Assembly: GCA_026692825.1 (NCBI GenBank)
Contig: JAPLOC010000479.1
Coordinates: 1,672 to 7,445, forward strand
Length of the DNA stretch: 5,774 bases
DNA from: Planctomycetota bacterium
GTDB lineage: Bacteria; Planctomycetota; Planctomycetia; Planctomycetales; Planctomycetaceae
Reading direction: 5' to 3'
The first letter of the stretch is position 1. Every line of letters begins with the position of its first letter. Positions 5,131 through 5,774 of this stretch are shown piece after piece. Position numbers and translations under genes: made by a program. The notes beneath the pieces are model-generated. The model made no database searches, was not told where the DNA came from, and saw only the letters and a program-made list of their open reading frames with translations.

Positions 5131-5664
5131 ATGCGTTCATTTTTCGCGTTCACCGTGTTCTGCTGCGGCTTGATCGCGGCGACTCATTCGATTGCCGCCG
5201 AGCCGGAATTGGATGAACACCTCAAGCCGTTCAAGCAGTTCGTCGGCAAGACCTGGCGCGGCGAATTCAAGGGTTCGACCAAGGAAAAACCGATGTTCGA
5301 CGTCTCCCGGTGGGAGGTCGCGCTCAAGGGGAAGGCGATTCGCACGAAGCACTCGGTGAATGACGGGATTTACGGTGGTGAAACGATCATCATGTGGAGT
5401 CCCGAAAAGAAATCTCTGGTCGCGTTCTACTTCACGACGGCGGGGTTTTTCACGGAATCGACCTTCGAGTTCCGCGACGACAAAATGGTCTCGCGCGAAA
5501 TCGTCCGGGGGAATCAGCAGGGGGTGACCGAGGTGGAGGCGACGAGTGAAATCACGGAGGGGAAGCTCCACGTGAAGTCCAGGTACCTCAAAGAGGGGAA
5601 ATGGGTGGATGGACACGAAATTACCTACACCGAGGCCCCGGATGCCAAGGTGGTTCTGGATTGA
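5131..5664 (+). CDS. Small secreted protein, DUF1579-like beta-barrel candidate
   Basis: 177 residues. The N-terminus MRSFFAFTVFCCGLIAATHS followed by IAAEPE reads as a Sec signal peptide with cleavage near residues 22-23. The mature part is rich in alternating beta-strand patterns. It opens with LKPFKQFVGKTWRGEF (W at about residue 47), resembling the 'fxxxxGxWxGe' entry strand of DUF1579 or lipocalin-like proteins. TIIMWSPEKKSLVAFYFTTA and FTESTFEFRDDKMVSREI fit successive strands of such a barrel. The family call is inference from pattern and the ligand is unknown. ATG 5131 is chosen because the signal peptide starts there; the upstream in-frame extension from 4951 overlaps the DUF1501 gene. 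Only a weak GGAA precedes it. It lies 80 nt after the DUF1501 stop and could share its transcript or have its own promoter. Confidence 0.85.
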   Translation: MRSFFAFTVFCCGLIAATHSIAAEPELDEHLKPFKQFVGKTWRGEFKGSTKEKPMFDVSRWEVALKGKAIRTKHSVNDGIYGGETIIMWSPEKKSLVAFYFTTAGFFTESTFEFRDDKMVSREIVRGNQQGVTEVEATSEITEGKLHVKSRYLKEGKWVDGHEITYTEAPDAKVVLD

Positions 5665-5774
5665 CTGCGGTTCCTCTTATACTCCGCGCGACCGAAAACG
5701 TGATATTCTTTAGGCGACCCCTTGCCGGCTTGCCCGGCAGGTGAAGCAGATCGTTGGCTAACCTGCCATACCTC
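5665..5774. other. Intergenic end of window with competing hairpins
   Basis: No gene is seen. CTTGCCGG (5721-5728) pairs with CCGGCAGG (5734-5741), including one G-T wobble, around a 5-nt loop. GGCAGGT (5736-5742) can instead pair with ACCTGCC (5761-5767), so the two stems exclude each other. A TGATATTCT extended -10-like sequence sits at 5701-5709, but I find no matching -35 box. It could be the terminator of the gene before it or the leader of a gene beyond the window. Confidence 0.35.

Noticed and set aside
5661..5683. TTGACT ... TATACT promoter after the last gene
   Set aside because: The boxes are only 11 nt apart, far short of the roughly 17 nt needed by the housekeeping sigma factor.

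Overview
The window looks like chromosomal DNA from a GC-rich planctomycete (phylum Planctomycetota). The strongest clue is a complete Tat-exported DUF1501 protein whose N-terminus (MLTLLGTP...CDGITRRETLKAG) has the form typical of that phylum. A PQQ-type beta-propeller end and short secreted proteins with little homology fit the same picture. Placement is by pattern recognition only; no search was run.

Layout, left to right. (1) 1-1516, plus strand: the 3' end of a beta-propeller (PQQ-like repeat) protein, then after 7 nt a complete HemW/HemN-family radical SAM protein, arranged like an operon. (2) 1451-about 2961: a tandem duplication with a 764-bp offset. Each unit carries the last 21 codons of the radical SAM gene plus a gene for a small two-helix membrane protein of unknown function. 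The first unit holds the real 3' end of the radical SAM gene and a membrane-protein copy whose ATG has become CTG. The second holds an orphan copy of that 3' end and a membrane-protein copy with a normal ATG. (3) 2971-3616: a noncoding and repeat-rich stretch. It has a large inverted repeat built from a 9-bp periodic GGATG motif, a probable 36-aa minus-strand gene, two REP-like hairpins and an 11-C tract. (4) 3617-5664, plus strand: the DUF1501 protein and a small secreted protein, separated by a 6-bp hairpin. (5) 5665-5774: intergenic, with two mutually exclusive hairpins.

I see no defence system, mobile element with a transposase, CRISPR array, tRNA or rRNA. The genes do not form an obvious single pathway. 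The parts that deserve attention are the duplicated membrane-protein pair with its altered start codon, the small minus-strand gene and the structured repeats next to it.
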